A stretch of 64,000 bases of DNA from NCBI GenBank assembly GCA_007258455.2, contig VDFB02321300.1, positions 124,001-188,000 of the forward strand. The letters are read 5' to 3'. Under the pieces are notes generated by a model. That model saw nothing but the letters and a program-made list of their open reading frames with translations. It ran no database searches and had not been told where the DNA came from. A program made the translations under genes and the position numbers. The stretch is from Sequoia sempervirens (lineage: Eukaryota > Streptophyta > Pinopsida > Cupressales > Cupressaceae). Shown here piece by piece: positions 11,411 through 23,262 of this stretch (positions within the stretch are counted from its first letter, which is position 1; every line of letters begins with the position of its first letter).

Positions 11411-12469
11411 TGGAACTCACCTTGAGTTAAGTTAATTGTTTGGAGAAAGATAATGCATGTAAAGATCCTAGAAGTTAGGGATTGATGTTTACATGCATGG
11501 AGTTTAGTTTAGTTTAGTTTAGTTTAGTTTAGTTTAGTTTAGTTTAGTTTAGTTTAGTTCAGTTCAATTATCATTAAGCTATCTTCAGTTGCATGGAGTT
11601 AGTTTCAGTTGAATGCTAGTTGACTTGGAATGCATGAATAATGACTTGAGTTGCATGACAGATAGCAGGTGATACATTTAGTTAAGTGGGGATGATCAAT
11701 CATGCATTATATTTGCATGAATTAATAGAGATTGACTTGGACCCACCTTGGGCACCCAAGTTGGCATCTTGAAGTTAACACTTTTGCATGATAAAACATT
11801 TTATAAGGATGAGTTAAGTGGGCCCATTCTTGGGTGCCAACTTTGAGGAGAAGCTTACAAGATATCTTTGTAATCAACATTGAGTTAGGAATTCATTTTT
11901 GGATGCCCAAATTGATGAAGGACTTGGTTTGGCATTGTTTTTCATAGAAGAGCTCTGCTTGCAAAAAATAGGTGTAGGTTTTGTGAGATAAGCTTTGTGC
12001 TTTGTAATTTACAAATCTTTGGAGTTTTCAAGGCTCATAATTGTCTATTTATTGCAACAAGTTGAAGAGAGTACTTTTGTGAAGCATGGCATGGGATGTG
12101 TGGATTTGTGCTTGGACACATGAGAATTTATTGCAGGTTTTGAAGAAGAATTGTTGAAGGAAAAAGAAGCATCTCAATCAAGGATTGATACAATGTTATT
12201 GTAATCATGTTCTAAGGTTAAATAATACAAGCATTATTGATTCTAGTGGTGGAGTTTTTTCCCAAAAGGGTTTCTCCAAGGTATATGATGTGTCACTTCT
12301 TTCTTCTAGTCTTATTCTTCTACAATCTTTTGTCTACTTCTACAATTGGTAAAATTGATCTAAACATATAATCATATACAAAGAATTAGTAACAAAGAAC
12401 ACTTAACTAGATCTATAATCTCATAGTTTTATAAAGTATTAAGTTACATAGTTACCTCCATTTTCAACA
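11411..12469 (+). mobile_element. 3' LTR of deleted Ty1/copia element
   Basis: Direct repeat of 7895-9020 ending TTTTCAACA. Its extreme left end appears lost next to the MITE. The flank CTTTG after 12469 does not match the sequence before the 5' LTR. Confidence 0.8.
11500..11570. repeat. TTTAG pentanucleotide microsatellite in 3' LTR
   Basis: Some thirteen tandem TTTAG units, replacing the mixed AATTC/TTTAG array of the sister LTR. Confidence 0.9.
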
Positions 12470-13191
12470 CTTTGAGTGGAGTCATAGGTAACTATATTGG
12501 GGATATAGATGCCTAGCTAGTAATAGAGCAATCCCCAAGTTATCGCTAACCATGCCTACTTAATTACATGATTTAATTTAATGGACCTCAAATTATAACC
12601 AAGTAGCTTGTTGTGGGTTTTACCTCATTATGATATGAGCTTCGCTCTTAATGAATGGAGATACTAGGTTCTTGATGGGTTCATGTGTCTTAAAATGCTC
12701 ATAAGACTTTTCTCAATAGAGACCATTTTTGTTCCTTGAGCACACACCCCATCCTTGTTAAGCATGACATGGAACCCCTTTCTTTTTTCTTTTTCTTATA
12801 TTAAATTAGGTTTTGTTATATTTAAAGATCAACATTTTTCTCTCCTTATAATTAGTTAGGACAAGGTACCAAGTTTACATGCCTAAGGATAGTCATTAAT
12901 AGAGTTTTATTTAAATACCTAAGTGTACATAGTCATTTTACATTTGTGGGGATTTTAAGGATTGCTACATAATTTACTCAACCTCTTGAACCCTTTGTTT
13001 GTCTCACAAAATTTGACCATTTAATATTATAATTATTTGTTTCTTCATAATTTATGTTTTGTAGAACTAGATATAGAATGTGGAATTGATTGAATACCAT
13101 AACATCCAATCTATTCTCCCATAATTTCCCCATAAATGAGTGAAAAGATAAAAATGCATGTAAAGTTAATTTTGTGAGATCTCAACCTATT
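12470..13191. other. No recognisable feature
   Basis: AT-rich sequence between two retroelements. No coding frame, repeat or RNA gene was recognised. Its last five bases, CTATT (13187-13191), are the left target duplication of the next element. Confidence 0.4.
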
Positions 13192-13564
13192 TGTAGGAGT
13201 TGAAAATTAGCTCTATCCCAAGACCACCTCCAAAAGTTCAATGAAAACAGTCTACAAGAGAGTATGGAAGAAATGAGCTTGCTTGATTTTAAGATCTATC
13301 AAATATTATGATGAGGCATGTTACAAGAGTGTACAATAACTTGTATAGAAAAGGTGTGATGAAGTACCAAACATTAAATGATTGGTGTCATTATTAAATG
13401 GCATGAGCCATCATTAAATGACCTAAGACATTAATATTTAATAAAATATAAAAAGATAAAATCTTATCTAAACAATTTAAATATGTATAGTACCTAAGTG
13501 GACTTAACATGCAAAAAGGACCCCACTAATAACTAGTTAGGAAAAGTACCTATTTACTCCAACA
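13192..13564 (-). repeat. 3' LTR of gag-only element
   Basis: Starts TGTAGGAG on the plus strand and ends CTCCAACA. It is the partner of 17271-17645; both share the AACATTAAATGATTGGTGTC block. Confidence 0.88.
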
Positions 13565-14257
13565 TTAAGTGCAACTTAGGGAGAAAAAATTATTATACAA
13601 ATGATGTAAAGAGGCAAGGATGAGTCCTAAATATGAGGCCATTTTAGGTACCCATGTACAAATGCAAATGCACTTTCTCACAAACAAAGAAAAGGAGAAA
13701 AACCACATGGGAAAAAAACCCTCTGTAAAAGAGAGAAAGGATATAAACAAGGATGATGTATGGAGGAATCAATGATAGGTCCCCCAAGGACTACATCCAT
13801 CATGAATATACAATGGATAACCCCCCGTAAGAGGGAAAGAGAGAGACTATGTATCCCCCCATAATGTATAATCTCCTACAAAAATGGTGAGTGTTTGAAG
13901 ACAAAACATGATCCAATATCGACAAACAACTTGTCTCCATTTTAGAAGAAAAAAACCAATTATAAATGCAAGAATGCTTCATATTCTAGATATGAATTCA
14001 AATGTATGACGATGTCTCTAAAATATTCTCATGTGTCTCCTTGTCCAAGGTAGATGAAGATGCCACAATCAAATCAAGTAGATGCCTAATCAATAAAGAA
14101 GGTGAAAAACCAAGACTATGAGAAAACTAATGTTGAACAAGATTCAAAGACAGATGGTTTGACAATAACTGTGAAATTAATATCATCAAAGAGGAGAGAT
14201 AACCCCTCAAATGCATCCTCCAAGTCTGAAATATGAGATTCTACAAACAAAGTGTGA

Positions 14258-15531
14258 TGTCGTAAAATTGCACCCCTTGCAATTTCACATGCATTCTTGT
14301 ATCCACTTTAGTGTCCACTCCCTTAGCATCTTGTGTAGGCTCATTTTAGCCCTTGAATCAGTCTTTTCCCTTCTCAAGATGCTCAAGACCTCTTTTTAGC
14401 AACTACCCTCGCACGTCAGCTTTGCGTTAAAACGTGTGCTTCTCTCATTCTCGTCACTTTGTAGCATGATGTGTCTGGATACTAGTGCATCGTGTGGACA
14501 TCCACACACCATGCTAGAGTCCCATGACACTTTGAAATTCAAACGACCATCTTTGTGTGCCTTTCCACTTGTCAACTAATTTTGTCAGTGGTAATGGCTC
14601 AGGACACTTTGTAACCGCTTGAGAAGCTTCTTTTCCCTCCTATTCTCTCTTTAAATGCTATCTTTTCAATTCATTTATTCCTCTGGATCTCTCTAGCATT
14701 GGCTCTAGCCTTTTCCTCTTTCCTTTGTCTTGATATCTTGCTTGCATAGCTCTCTATAGGTTCCAACAACACTTTCAAGCTCTCTTGGCTCTCACAGCTT
14801 TGTCTCTTTCCTTGGCTCTCGTAAGCCTTGCATACAATATCTCTCTCATCTTGTATCTTTGATCATCTTGGGATTTCTCACATCCCCTATCAATTGCATC
14901 TCTACTTTGTGATGCAGGTTCTCCTCCTTGAGTGGGGATTGCTTTTATCACTTCATATTTTCTTACTTTGTTCACTTTCTTTATCTATTTGGCTATCCGT
15001 GGAGGTGGGAACACCAAAACGGGGGTTTGACTAAGGAAAACCCCTATACAACCCCAACATTTTCTCTCGATCTTATGTATGCAATTATTGAAGATATTTC
15101 CTTGCTAGAGGCTCCATTACTTGGGTTGTTGTGAGCATCTTCTATCTCTCATCTTCTCTAACTTCATCATATACTTCACTTCATTTCAGTTTTGTTACAT
15201 TCTGTTACCTTACCGTATTCTGGAAGTTCTTAGAAATCATATTGTTAGTAGTCTCTTTATTATTTTTTGTGATATTCACGGTCTCTAGTCCATACAAGAT
15301 GTCAGCGCGCCTCAAGGACAATAGTGCACCACGTTGTCATCCTTATTTTTCCTTACCGTCCTTTGGCTGAGAGCCCATCAATTTTTCTAGAAAACCTCTA
15401 TGACCTCTTTTTGGTTCTATAACTCTCGCTTTGTTCCTTGAGGTAGTTTAGGGTAGTTTTCCCCTTGGGATTCTCTTGAGAATAAAGAGACTCATGAGTA
15501 GCGAATCCCCCTTCTCTACACAAAGATACAA
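14258..15531 (+). mobile_element. Nested solo LTR (gypsy-type), plus orientation
   Basis: A block of different composition begins TGTCGTAAAATTGCACCCCT and splits the minus-strand gag-only element. It contains CACCAAAACGGGGGTTTGAC near 15013, a motif also present near 53730 in a second LTR of the same family. The end near 15531 is approximate: CA at 15529-15530 is followed by ATGTC, and TGTGA lies before the start. No coding capacity. Confidence 0.6.
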
Positions 15532-15577
15532 TGTCTGATATATAGGAAACCCAATTAGGAAGACGATGAGATACATG

Positions 15578-16057
15578 TTAGAATGAATCATTGGAAGTTC
15601 TCAATGAATCACCAACATAAGATGAATGGTCTTGTTGAACATAAATGATGGGATCCTCAATCAGTGACTCTACACAAGGAATCAATGAAGGTGAAGGATC
15701 AAGAACTGTCTCCAAAGGAGAATTTAAAGAAACCTCATCTAAATATGCAAAGTACTCCAAATCTTCAAACTCTCAAATAGTATTATAATCATAAGGTATC
15801 CATTTTGAAAAATGAAGATGCATAAGACAATCTGAAACAAGATCATTTGGGAATGGTTGAGTATTAAGTTCTCCATATATCTCCCAAATTTTAGTCCAAA
15901 GAGTATGAGGACACTCAAAATGAAAAATAGCATTCAAAATTTCATCATCTACATGCATAGCAATAACTCCTAAGACATGATCCTTTTTGCAATTCCAAAA
16001 AAAATTCTTACTAGCAGTGACTGGAGGGGGAACTAGACCATACAAATGTGGCAACAA
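15578..16057 (-). pseudogene. Copia-type gag of the gag-only element
   Basis: On the minus strand, a frame starting at 16057 reads MLPHLYGLVPPPVTASKNFF, then DDEILNAIFHFECPHTLWTK and IWEIYGELN. This is the UBN2-like gag signature in which a small hydrophobic helix precedes LW.K..EIY. A frame change near 15770 continues into an acidic region (LDEVSLNSPLETVLDPSPS) to 15578. There is no CCHC knuckle in what remains. It is truncated relative to a normal gag and interrupted downstream by the nested LTR. Confidence 0.65.
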
Positions 16058-17258
16058 ATGAAGCCAACAAAGATGCTTTTATGATGACATCTCTCCAATG
16101 TTTATAGTTTCCCCTCTTCAATAGAATTAGAGAAGGATGAAATGGAAACCCCATAATGAACTAAGATAAATCTCCAAAATTACAAATACTAAAACCTTCA
16201 ACAACAATTAGAAACCTCCAAACATGAAGTATACTACAAATGAAGCTTTCCCAAAAAGATAGAACCTCTCTAGGAGTTAGGATGTCCAAGAAATTAACTA
16301 GAATGCAAATATGTAAAAATATAAATAAATTATTCTTGTGGCTTAAATTGGAAAAAGTGCAAGTGCATAATGATAGAGATCCTCAATACCTTCCCAATGT
16401 CACATAAATATGAAAAATGGAGATCCAAGAAAAAAATTATGAGCTAGGAGGTCCAATTGGAACATCTAACTTCAAATAGAAATAAAATACTTCAAGAATA
16501 AAATATGAAAATAATACCTACACCATTGGAAAAGTGTTCGAAACCAACTTTCCAATGATATCTTGTTTTTGAAAATATGATACTTGAGTCAAAAGTTATT
16601 GCATTTTTTTAAAACAATGCTCACATAAGGCTTGAGGGGTAAAAATTAAGCCCCTTAAGGGCTGGTCGGTGGTCCCCATGTGACTAGAAGTTGGTGGATA
16701 GGATTGAACACTATTATGATGGTTGTTTAACCATCAAATTTAACACAGTCCTCTATGATAGTCATTTGGCCATAAAATTTAAGAGTTGCTCAAAAATTTT
16801 AAAAAATCACCACAAAAAAATTTCTTCAAAATATGAAGTATTTTATATGAAAATGGAGTTTTTGGGCCTTCTAGACACAATGACAAAGTCTTTTTTGGTC
16901 CAATGTGCTCCCAAGAATTAGCTACCTCTTAGATCTGGTAACCACCTTCCAACTTTAAACCCTCATAGATTTGACAAAATATGTCATATTTTGATGAAAT
17001 AAAAGCCAATATTGAATTTATTTGATGCCTTGGACTTAATCATGAGCCTCTATTACCTTTAAAATGTGCCAAAATTAACCTTCAATAAAATTCACAAAGA
17101 GGAATCCTCCAAAACTGGTGTTTTTTTCAAGTTTTTTTGATTCCCCAAATCACCATCAGGTGCAAGGGAAGAGCATACTCAACCTTACTAAAATAAGTCA
17201 ATATATCTCACTATAAATAGCTCTACTCTCATATCTAAGAAGGAATTTTGAAGGCCAT

Positions 17259-17270
17259 GCTCTAATACCA
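17259..17270 (-). other. Primer-binding site of gag-only element
   Basis: On the minus strand TGGTATTAGAGC immediately follows the LTR end. One mismatch to the initiator tRNA-Met complement. Confidence 0.85.
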
Positions 17271-17645
17271 TGCAGGAGCTAAAAACTAACTCTATCCTAG
17301 GACCATCTACAAAAACAATGAGAACCTTCTACAAGAGAGTATGTAATAAATGAGATTGCTTGATATTAAGATCTATCAAATATGATGATGAGGTATGTTA
17401 CAAAAGTGTGCAATGACCTTGCTTATATAGACAAGGTGTGATGAAGTACCAAACATTAAATGATTGGTGTCATTATTAAATGATATGAGCAATCATTAAA
17501 TGGCCTACGACTCTAATATTTAATAAAGGATAAAAAGATAAAATCCTATCCAAACAACTTAAATATGTCTAGAACCTAAGTGGACTTAACATGTAAATAT
17601 GACCCCACTAATAACTAGTTAGGAAATTACCTATTTACACCAACA
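17271..17645 (-). repeat. 5' LTR of gag-only element
   Basis: Minus-strand LTR beginning TGTTGGTGTAAATAGG and ending CTCCTGCA next to the PBS. A TATA-like TCTATATAAGC (minus strand) lies near 17430, a likely former promoter. Confidence 0.88.
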
Positions 17646-17650
17646 CTATT

Positions 17651-20200
17651 GTCAAATATGATTTAGAATACCCTTTTTATGTCCTATTGGCTTAATATTT
17701 CCTAAAAAATGTCTTGTGAATGGTTTAAGTGTTCTTTTCCTTTAGATCTATGTTTTTGTGGAGTTTTCTTGTGAAAAATGATACTATATATGGCATAAAA
17801 AATATCTAGAGTCATATCCACTTCCACTCTCTTTTCCCACAAATTGGTGAAATATTAAAAGTGAAGTCTTAGAGCTAATTTTGGTGGAATTATCAAAATA
17901 TTCAAATGACTACTTCCATACCCACTTCTCCATGGATTTTTTTCAAAGGAGGTTTGTGATTTTATGACTACCTACCAAATTTCCTATATCATTGATGGTT
18001 GTACATATCAAAATAATAATAAGGTATAAAGTAAGTTTTATCAATTATTTGCATAGTTTGCATTCATAATCTTGAGCTTAATAAACCTCTACAACCTTAG
18101 AAATTTGTAAATGCAAGAAAGAGAAAATTTGAGCACCGTTTCAATGTACAAAAATAATCATGATGAACATTTAAACTAGATTCGTAGTACATATTTGGAG
18201 TCAAAGGGATTTATAGTGTTTAGGAATTTATATTCTAGGGTTTCTAGTTTTCTCAAGCATTCAACAAAACTAATAAGTGAAAATTTCACTAAACTTGATC
18301 ATTGAATTGAAAAGATTGATCTTAGAATATTTCATATCCTTTTGCAGGTTCAAATTTTATCATATATGCAAACCTAGGTTATGAGAAGAATGATTATTAG
18401 CCATTGGATAAAAAACCTAGAGTGTGAGATTTCATTACTAGACTCAACCCTAGTTCTTATGCTTAAACAATTAATTTGAATTCATAATTAGGGTAAAACA
18501 CTTCAATTCAAAAATTATGAAAACATTTGATGATTTCCTAGGATAAAGTGTTAATGATGAATTAAAATGGGGTAATATAAAGTGTTAAAAGACTTTGTAT
18601 AGAATAAGAAAGTCCATACTGAGGCTAAGTTCTTGTAAAAAGAGAATAATTTGGGAATGTATCTCAAATTCATGATTTTTTGGGATTTAGTTGTGGAAGT
18701 GAAATTTTAAAATTTTGTACATCTAATATCTACTTCACCTTATTTTTACCACATGAAATTTGAAGCCTTAGTTAAACTTAGCAAAATCCAAACACTTCCA
18801 AAATTATATGACTTTGGAATTGGAGGATATTTTGACACAATATGTTAACCTTCAAACCTCCTAGAAATCTTCAAAAAACCTTAAGAAAATATAACTTTAA
18901 GATCATACAAAATTTGACTTGGTAACTAAACATAATCTTAATGACACACGAGAGTCCAACTCTTAGTCAAGTTCCTACATTTATTCCAAAACCAAGTAAA
19001 TATCGCTCTATAGAGTAAGCTTTGATTTCCAATCTTTGAAATCCAAACCCAAAAGTATAGATCCTAATCAAAATTTTGTAAAAAACATATTTTTAGTTAT
19101 ATTTTTAAAAGGAAAGATATGATGCAAAGTGTTCTTGAATAGGAAGATTGCTAAAATAATTACTAATGTTTGAATAAAAATTAGATCCCTGTAAATAACA
19201 ATGATGAATAAGAAAATACTAAATGAAAATAAGGGATGATGTATTATCTAATGAATTCTTTTCTCCTTGTCTAAGTACTTGTGTTCATGTTAAGGGTGAA
19301 ACAAATAAAGTATGAGTTTAAGGGAGTCACCCACCCTCCAAGATTCATTCAACATGGGACAACATATATGATATTGATTTGGGACATGTTGACATGGAGG
19401 ATTTCCAGAGGAGGATGCAAGACACCAATGCCACTAGTAGACTAGGGAGAATGATACAAAATGGAATAAAACAAGTGGGGAAATTTCAACTTTAGTATAA
19501 TGTCATAAGCTAGTGATGGTATCTGTCAAGAATTACAATGTAAGGTAAAGCATAGTGGTCACAATAAAAGGTAGAGTGATTATGAAATTGAAAATAGAAT
19601 CCATTACAAAGGATTTTCATATCCCCTTTCATGATAAGGGTACAAGGTCAAGTTTTTAAAAATACAAAAAGAAGCCCTTGCCCTACATTGTGGAATTGAA
19701 GATTTTCTATTCAAAGCATTGACAACCAACATTTGGAATTGAACATAAATATTAGAATTACTGAGAGAATCAAAGTGAAATTGACAAAATAAGTTAATGA
19801 ATCACTGGACCATGTGACACCATCTATTTTAGATCATTTGATGTAGTTGAAATCATAGTTCAAGGCATTTGGAAAGGACCTCCCAACAAAGAAAAAGAGA
19901 TTAAACTTATTTTTTGATGAATTTAGGGAGTACAAATTTAGGTTGGATTGGATTGATTCTCCTTATGAGGAACACATGAACAAGTGCCTCTTAGCATTCA
20001 TGAAGTATAAACATAGGCAAAGGACCAAGGAGAAATAGTACCAAGTTATAATTGAAAATTTGAACTAGTGTTTCTTTGTCCTTCCTTAGGCATTCACTTG
20101 GTCATCCATTTATTCTTTTCATAATTATGTATTACAATTTTTGAGATTAAAAATTGTGTCATTTCATGGTCCTAGTTTGGGTGAATAGGTAACTTGTAAA
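17651..20200. other. Decayed sequence without recognisable gene
   Basis: About 2.5 kb of AT-rich sequence with stops in all frames. Short protein-like stretches occur on the plus strand near 19330-19480 and 19860-20030, the latter lysine- and arginine-rich, which could be remains of a retroelement gag. I could not match either to a family. Confidence 0.3.
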
Positions 20201-20566
20201 TACACCATTATAATTGGGTCCACTTATTTTATAAAGGTGGTTTAAAACCCAAAAGTGTCACTAAAATATGTGATTCCTAGAAATGATATATTAATTGGGT
20301 GCCCTTGGATCTTTAGGATCCAAGCTAACTTGTTAAGTGTAAAAATGTAAATGGATCTTGATAATGCTCTGGTGTTAAGATTTGGTGACTTTGGCAGCCA
20401 CATTTTCCTCCCAAATTAAGTAACATGGGAGTATAGGGGGGAAAAGCCCCTCCTATGGGGTTGGAGGGGCCCATCCCCCTAATGGGGACCCAAGGGTAGA
20501 GCCCATGGTAGGGGTCTAGGGGCTATTGGGAGTAGCACCCTTGAAGAAAAAATTCCCTATGTTTTA
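20200..20566 (+). mobile_element. Copia-type LTR, left part (split by LINE insert)
   Basis: Contains a G-rich box at 20433-20545 (GGGGGGAAAAGCCCCT and further G runs). Joined to 23263-23715 after removing the intervening insert, it forms one LTR whose 3' part (GTGGATGCATCCCACATTGG) matches the LTR fragment at 7361-7830. The left boundary is approximate. Confidence 0.5.
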
Positions 20567-20584
20567 ATAAAGAAATTTGTTGTT
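20567..20584. repeat. 18-bp target-site duplication, left copy
   Basis: ATAAAGAAATTTGTTGTT is repeated exactly at 23245-23262. A long duplication next to an A-tail is the hallmark of LINE-type target-primed reverse transcription. Confidence 0.9.
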
Positions 20585-20749
20585 TTTTATTAGAGGTAAA
20601 GCAAGTTTTGAAGGGGCCCCAAAACCCTTTACAAAAAAGGAATCTATTTCAAAAGATAACCAAACAGATCAACAAACAACCAACACGCAGCAAAACATCG
20701 GCACAATAACTGCCAAAAAGGAGGACAAAGAACAAAAACTATAGATTCT

Positions 20750-22663
20750 TCAAAATATTAGCAACCTCCATGTCACTTTCAATTGTCTTCTGATGCACAT
20801 CCATAACTTCATAAATCTCTTTGGCAGGAACCCCTTGCATCTTAGTTTTGTTGTGGTTCTAGCACCAAACCCCAAAACAATTACCTCTTTAATCAAAACA
20901 TCATGTGAACCATCAACAACCTTACCAACCGAAGCTTCATCCATTAACTGCCTATTCCCAATAGTGTCCTTATCACCAAGAGCTTCCTCCATCCATTTCT
21001 TAGCCTTCTCATTGAGAATAGTAAGGCCCTTCGCTTCATTACTCATCACAGATTTAGTCACTTCAAGAACCTTCTCCAACTTCATGTTAACCCATTCTGT
21101 CTGCTCTTCCAAGGTCATAATCCTTTGTTAAAAAAATTGCTTCAACTTAAGCATCTCCTCCGCAACAATATTTAAAGCATCAAACAGTTGGTCAACTTGA
21201 GCCCGTACAGAGGACTCCAAAGTTTCCCCAGGTTTACTCACAGCCCCTCAAACCTTAACATTGGTCATATCAAGCTCATGGAAAGCCCATTTGAACAATC
21301 TAAATAGGGATAAAGTACCCTCCTTCTCCAGACCCAAAAAATTAAGTAGATCCTCCAGGTTAAAATTAAATACATCCAAGGCCTCAGCTTCACCCTCCTG
21401 GGAGACACTAATAGTTTTATGGCTATCAATAACTTCTTTCCCTTTAACCCCTGCCACCAACATTTGAATTTTATGAAGGGAGCTCACAATTTCGTCTGCA
21501 ACAGTCCTCCTAGTATTCTGCTTCTCCTTCCCCTCATCAGGGATGGTCATTGTATCTTTCCCACCAACAACATTAGGAAGAGATTCAACAAACTCCTCCT
21601 ACACAGGGCTACCAGTCTGCTTAGCCAGCTTCATTTTATCTCTAGCCTTCAAACCCTTTTTTCTCTTAGACCCCAACACAGGGGACGTAGGAGTCTTTTC
21701 CTTGGTAGTAGCTTGCATTTCTTTCAAGAGGGTTGGGGGAGCACCTCTCCCAATTTTGTTGGGTCTATCTCCAACCCCTTCCTCGCTACAAGTTTCGTAC
21801 TCCACAGGATCAGGGGTAGGTTTACCTTTTTTTCCACCCTTACTAAGAACAAGGGGGTGTGAGTAGACTTCCATAGAAGCCTCAAACTCGAGAAAATAAT
21901 CCTCATCTTCTTTCGATCTAGAATCCTTCTCCAATTCCACTTTCTTTTTTTCCCCTTTAAGATTTTTCTCATGTTCCTCCTCTGACACAGTCTAATATTC
22001 CATCTCCAATTTCTTTTTCTTTCCTTTAGGAGCCCTCTCAGGCTGCTTAGGAACCACATAAGACTTGGAATAATCCGTAATTAAGAGAATTAAACCAACA
22101 TGTAGCACAAGATTTTTAGGATTTCTCTTGTGATCCTTAATTCCACTTTCCAAAGAATTCAAAAGATAGAAAGGAAAACAAACTTTCTTCTTGTGTCTAA
22201 AGTGATTCAGAAGGACAAAATGATAGCCATTAATTGTAGAGAACCAACCTTCTAAGGTTATATACCTCATTAGTTCTTCAACAACATCTCCCCATAGAGC
22301 CTTGATGGAGTTGCACAAGTAGCCACCACTTTTAGCATGCTCAAGCTTCTTTTCTTCATCATCTTTAAAGAATATTTGCAATGTAGTATTAGACTCCTTG
22401 TCTCTATACACCTTTCTCTCCTCAATAGAAAGACCTTTGATGCTCACAATGAAGTCTTCATTAATGTAAAATTTTGTTCCACCAATCTTTAGAACCCTAT
22501 TATGCTAGCCCTTGACAAATAGTTTCGTCGGCTATGGATTGTTACCATGGAGCCGCTCAATATACGACATTATCCCACCCCGCTCCGACCTTTTCCACAC
22601 TTGAGACTTAAATTTTAGGGTGTCACAAGAAAAATTCTCAGCTTTGTTTCTATCGCCACCCAT
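20750..22663 (-). pseudogene. 638-codon ORF of unknown function with six in-frame stops
   Basis: Starting at MGGDRNKAENFS (22663), one frame stays open for 637 residues apart from six stops (plus-strand positions 22532, 22505, 21992, 21599, 21248 and 21128); there is no frameshift. Residues about 60-215 form a globular region with a hydrophobic/basic core (NGYHFVLLNHFRHKKK, residues about 145-160). Then comes a highly charged Lys/Glu-rich linker, an acidic/hydrophobic segment (LEDLLNFLGLEKEG) and a probable coiled coil near residues 515-560 (EEQTEWVNMKLEKVLEV). I do not recognise the family. The globular part loosely recalls plant retroelement ORF1-type proteins such as those of Athila, but this is only an impression. 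It lies about 290 nt downstream of the RNase H stop and 165 nt upstream of the A-tail. Confidence 0.6.
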
Positions 22664-22955
22664 GCTTACAGACTCAACAAAACCCAAGAGCTTGAGAACT
22701 TTGCAAAAAATTATCTAAGAAGCCTCGAGAACAAAGGAAAGGAAATACCCACAGTCCGTGTGAAAATGACAAGGTGGTAGAGAATAATTATTAACCTTGA
22801 AGGCCACCCCATATAGAGGATACTCAAACAATCAAAATCCCAAGCATGATCCAAATAAAGATCACTCGAAAGGATAATCTGCCACGTGAACAGGGGCATG
22901 TGAACACAATGCATAATAAATCCAACGCCCACCTTAGCACTTTTTGTAATCATTA

Positions 22956-23234
22956 TTATGACAAAAGGGCCTCAATAGGAAGGGGATCATCCACATCCCA
23001 AAACCTATAGCCACTAACACCAATGTTAGCAAAGAAATCCACAAGACCATTACCCTCCCTGAAGATATGAGAAATATAAAATTCATCAAATGAATTCAAA
23101 TTTTCAATCACATCCAATATAAGGGATTCAACACTCCAAGATTGAGGAGTAGACATCTTCAAGTTGTTAATAGCATTTAATAAATCTCCCTCCAACCACA
23201 CCTTTCTAAAACCTTTAGATTGAGCAATCTTCAA
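22956..23234 (-). pseudogene. LINE RNase H domain, 5'-truncated
   Basis: The minus-strand frame KIAQSKGFRKVWLEGDLLNA, followed by ISHIFREGNGLVDFFANIG, is the C-terminal two-thirds of a plant-type RNase H (RVT_3 family), with the catalytic Asp of EGD and the final Asp of NxxxD present. It ends in double stops at 22953. The N-terminal portion and the upstream endonuclease and RT are absent because the insert starts here. Confidence 0.8.
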
Positions 23235-23244
23235 CCCACAGTAG

Positions 23245-23262
23245 ATAAAGAAATTTGTTGTT
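23245..23262. repeat. 18-bp target-site duplication, right copy
   Basis: Exact repeat of 20567-20584. Confidence 0.9.

Larger units (their letters stand above)
13192..17645 (-). mobile_element. Complete gag-only LTR retrotransposon with CTATT duplication
   Basis: The two LTRs (13192-13564 and 17271-17645, about 374 bp, roughly 85-90% identical by eye) flank an internal region and are bounded by perfect 5-bp duplications CTATT at 13187-13191 and 17646-17650. On the minus strand the 5' LTR (17645 to 17271) begins TGTTGGTGTAAATAGG and ends AGCTCCTGCA, followed by a tRNA-Met-type PBS. The only coding sequence recognised is a copia-type gag; no protease, RT or integrase motif was found, even after removing the nested LTR at 14258-15531. 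It resembles non-autonomous gag-only elements (TR-GAG type). The LTR divergence means it is not recent. Confidence 0.85.
20585..23244 (-). mobile_element. LINE-mobilised insert: RNase H end plus unknown ORF
   Basis: A 2.66-kb insert bounded by perfect 18-bp duplications. On the minus strand it begins inside an RNase H domain, continues through a 638-codon reading frame, and ends CTTTACCTCTAATAAAAAA, a short A-rich tail at the 20585 side. A 5'-truncated copy made by LINE machinery explains the start within RNase H. In ordinary plant L1 elements RNase H is the last coding domain, so the second frame downstream is unexpected. It could be an extra 3' ORF of this LINE lineage or a captured, co-mobilised sequence. 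Confidence 0.75.

Noticed and set aside
20793..21862. Plus-strand open frames of 107-147 codons
   Set aside because: They are antisense to the long minus-strand ORF of the LINE-type insert, whose composition (Lys/Glu-rich, coiled coil) is more protein-like.
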